Shown here in pieces: positions 6,650-7,988 of a stretch of DNA of 7,988 nt; within the stretch, counting starts at the first letter, position 1; each line of letters opens with the position of its first letter. This DNA comes from Cytophagales bacterium (GTDB taxonomy: Bacteria > Bacteroidota > Bacteroidia > Cytophagales > Cyclobacteriaceae). A program made the position numbers and the translations under genes. The stretch covers positions 1-7,988 of the forward strand of contig DPLR01000106.1 of the NCBI GenBank assembly GCA_003541895.1. Direction: 5' to 3'. The notes beneath the pieces are model-generated. The model worked only from the letters and a program-made list of their open reading frames with translations, did no database searches and was not told where the DNA came from.

Positions 6650-7988
6650 TTATTCGTACTTCAACGAATCAACTGGATTTGCAGCGGCCGCTTTAAATGA
6701 TCGATAGCCAACCGTGAGCACAGCAATTAAAAATGTAGAAGCTAATCCAGCCACAAACACAATTGGCCCCACAGAAATTTTGTACGTGAACTGACTCAGC
6801 CATTGGTTTGAAAAATACCACGCCATCGGTGCAGCAATTAAAAACCCCACTACGATCAGAACCACAAACTCTTTGCTGAAAAGAAAAATGATACTATGCA
6901 CACTTGCGCCTAGTACTTTGCGTACACCAATCTCTTTTGTTTTTTGATTCGCCATGAACGAAGCCAAACCAAACAAACCAAGACAACCGATGAAAATAGC
7001 GAGCGAAGTGAAGAAGGTAAGCATGGCAGAGGTGCGTTGCTCATCTTCATAAAATTCTTTGATCGATTCATCAACAAACTGAAAGGAGAAAATAAAATCA
7101 GGATAGAGTGCTTCCCATTTGCTTCGAATTTCTTTGATCGTTTCTGGCATGTTCATTGGAGAGATTTTTACTGCAAGCGATCTATAGTTTCGAACGCGGT
7201 TCATCAAAACGGTTGCCTCAATGGGTTCACGCAGCGACATCGTATGAAAATCTTTAACTACACCTACCACAGGTAAATTTTGTCCCCACACTCTAATCTT
7301 TTTGCCTAAAATATCTTGCGGATTAGTGAAGCCGGTTGTGACGGCTAATTTTTCATTTACAATGAACCCCTGTGCAGTGTCGAGATCTAGAATATTTTTC
7401 CCGGCAATCAATTGCAAATCAAATAGCGGAACGTAGTTGTTGTCGATGGTTTTTACTTGGGTGCTATAAAAATTATCATTGCCTTCAATGTGAAGATCTG
7501 AGCCCATCACCATACCCGAAGATGGAGCAGAGTTGTTCAAACTCGCCACCTCTACATTCTTCAAGCGCATGATTTCATTGCGCAACGTTCTTGCACGGCT
7601 AACATTTGCACTGTCGGCACGGGTTGGTTCTTCATGCACTGGAACGGGAACAGTGATGATGGCATCTTTTCTAAACCCTAAATCTTTATTCAGAAAATAA
7701 TTCATTTGGCTGACTAGCACAATGGTACCAATAATCAGCGTTTGCGAAATAATGAATTGGGCTACCACCAAACTTCTTCGCAATAAAAAACCCGATGAAT
7801 TTCGGTTGCTGATTTTATTTTTAAGCGCCAATGCAGGCTGATAGGCAGAGACAACAAACGATGGATACAATCCGGACAGTAGAATTACAAACAGCGTTAT
7901 GCCTCCTACTATAAGTATAAACTTGGGATCGGCAAAATGGATTTCAAGGTGTAAGTGAAGAAATGAGTTCACCAATCCCAAAGAGGCT
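6650..7988 (-). CDS. FtsX-like/MacB-type ABC transporter permease, C-terminal fragment
   Basis: The gene enters from the right edge with an open frame; the true start is beyond 7988, and the TTG at 7981 is an internal Leu. About 445 residues are visible. They run: a membrane span (about 21-40), the linker SAYQPALALKN, a second span (about 69-92), a large extracytoplasmic MacB_PCD-like domain (about 93-320) with IVNEKL and VVGVVKDFHTMSL, and the FtsX domain with three further spans near the C-terminus. The marker NQKTKEIGVRKVLGAS is encoded near 6900-6955, and the end NPVDSLKYE is typical. Full Bacteroidota members have about 800 residues with two FtsX halves. Such permeases pair with a LolD/MacB-type ATPase and act in export or envelope stress by mechanotransmission; the substrate here is unknown. 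The ATPase gene is not in the window. No clear terminator separates it from the small membrane-protein gene downstream. Confidence 0.94.
   Translation of the reverse strand, partial: ASLGLVNSFLHLHLEIHFADPKFILIVGGITLFVILLSGLYPSFVVSAYQPALALKNKISNRNSSGFLLRRSLVVAQFIISQTLIIGTIVLVSQMNYFLNKDLGFRKDAIITVPVPVHEEPTRADSANVSRARTLRNEIMRLKNVEVASLNNSAPSSGMVMGSDLHIEGNDNFYSTQVKTIDNNYVPLFDLQLIAGKNILDLDTAQGFIVNEKLAVTTGFTNPQDILGKKIRVWGQNLPVVGVVKDFHTMSLREPIEATVLMNRVRNYRSLAVKISPMNMPETIKEIRSKWEALYPDFIFSFQFVDESIKEFYEDEQRTSAMLTFFTSLAIFIGCLGLFGLASFMANQKTKEIGVRKVLGASVHSIIFLFSKEFVVLIVVGFLIAAPMAWYFSNQWLSQFTYKISVGPIVFVAGLASTFLIAVLTVGYRSFKAAAANPVDSLKYE

Noticed and set aside
6944..7276. 110-residue plus-strand frame opposite the permease
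   Set aside because: The permease motifs on the other strand are unambiguous; this frame has a low-complexity, charged start and no domain.
1..7988. CRISPR array, mobile element, toxin-antitoxin pair, tRNA or rRNA gene, or new defence module
   Set aside because: No regularly spaced repeats, terminal inverted repeats, transposase, integrase or RNA-gene-like folds were seen, and nearly all the sequence is explained by ordinary genes.

Overview
The window looks like a housekeeping stretch of a Bacteroidota chromosome, most likely from the class Cytophagia. The evidence is the protein families and their phylum-typical forms: a signal peptidase I with a long insert, a short 77-residue pterin dehydratase, an RsmI without the C-terminal extension, and an FtsX-type permease ending in NPVDSLKYE. 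One promoter matches the Bacteroidota pattern (TTG, 19 bases, TAnnTTTG), and most starts lack a usable Shine-Dalgarno site. The lineage is inferred from these features; no 16S or other marker gene is present.

Layout, left to right. Bases 1-443 hold the C-terminal end of a CBS/CorC_HlyC (hemolysin-family) membrane protein. A 186-bp gap, the longest non-coding stretch here, carries a weak terminator-like fold and a good promoter. Bases 630-2759 encode a large membrane-anchored PpiD/SurA-type peptidyl-prolyl isomerase, closed by a clear intrinsic terminator. Five plus-strand genes follow: a DUF493 protein (2821-3084), pterin-4a-carbinolamine dehydratase (3148-3381), the 16S rRNA methyltransferase RsmI (3381-4067, overlapping the previous stop by one base), an inositol-monophosphatase-family enzyme (4135-4929) and signal peptidase I (4976-6094). 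The minus strand then carries a two-TM protein of unknown function (6098-6610). Upstream of it on that strand is the C-terminal part of a MacB/FtsX-type ABC permease (6650 to the right edge). The plus and minus blocks converge with three bases between the stop codons.

How the genes fit together. Three plus-strand products belong to the cell envelope: PpiD assists folding of exported proteins, LepB cleaves their signal peptides, and the CorC-like protein sits in the inner membrane. The dehydratase, RsmI and phosphatase genes are ordinary metabolic and translation genes that appear to share transcription by position only. The minus-strand pair may be one operon, coupling an exporter-type permease to a small membrane protein with a possible PH-like domain.

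I looked for an undescribed system and found no convincing one: no CRISPR array, mobile element, toxin-antitoxin pair, defence module or RNA gene. The best leads are four recurring C-terminal parvulin-like half-motifs in the PpiD protein, a terminator whose loop holds a GGAGG-TTG decoy start, and the unrecognised two-TM protein beside the permease.
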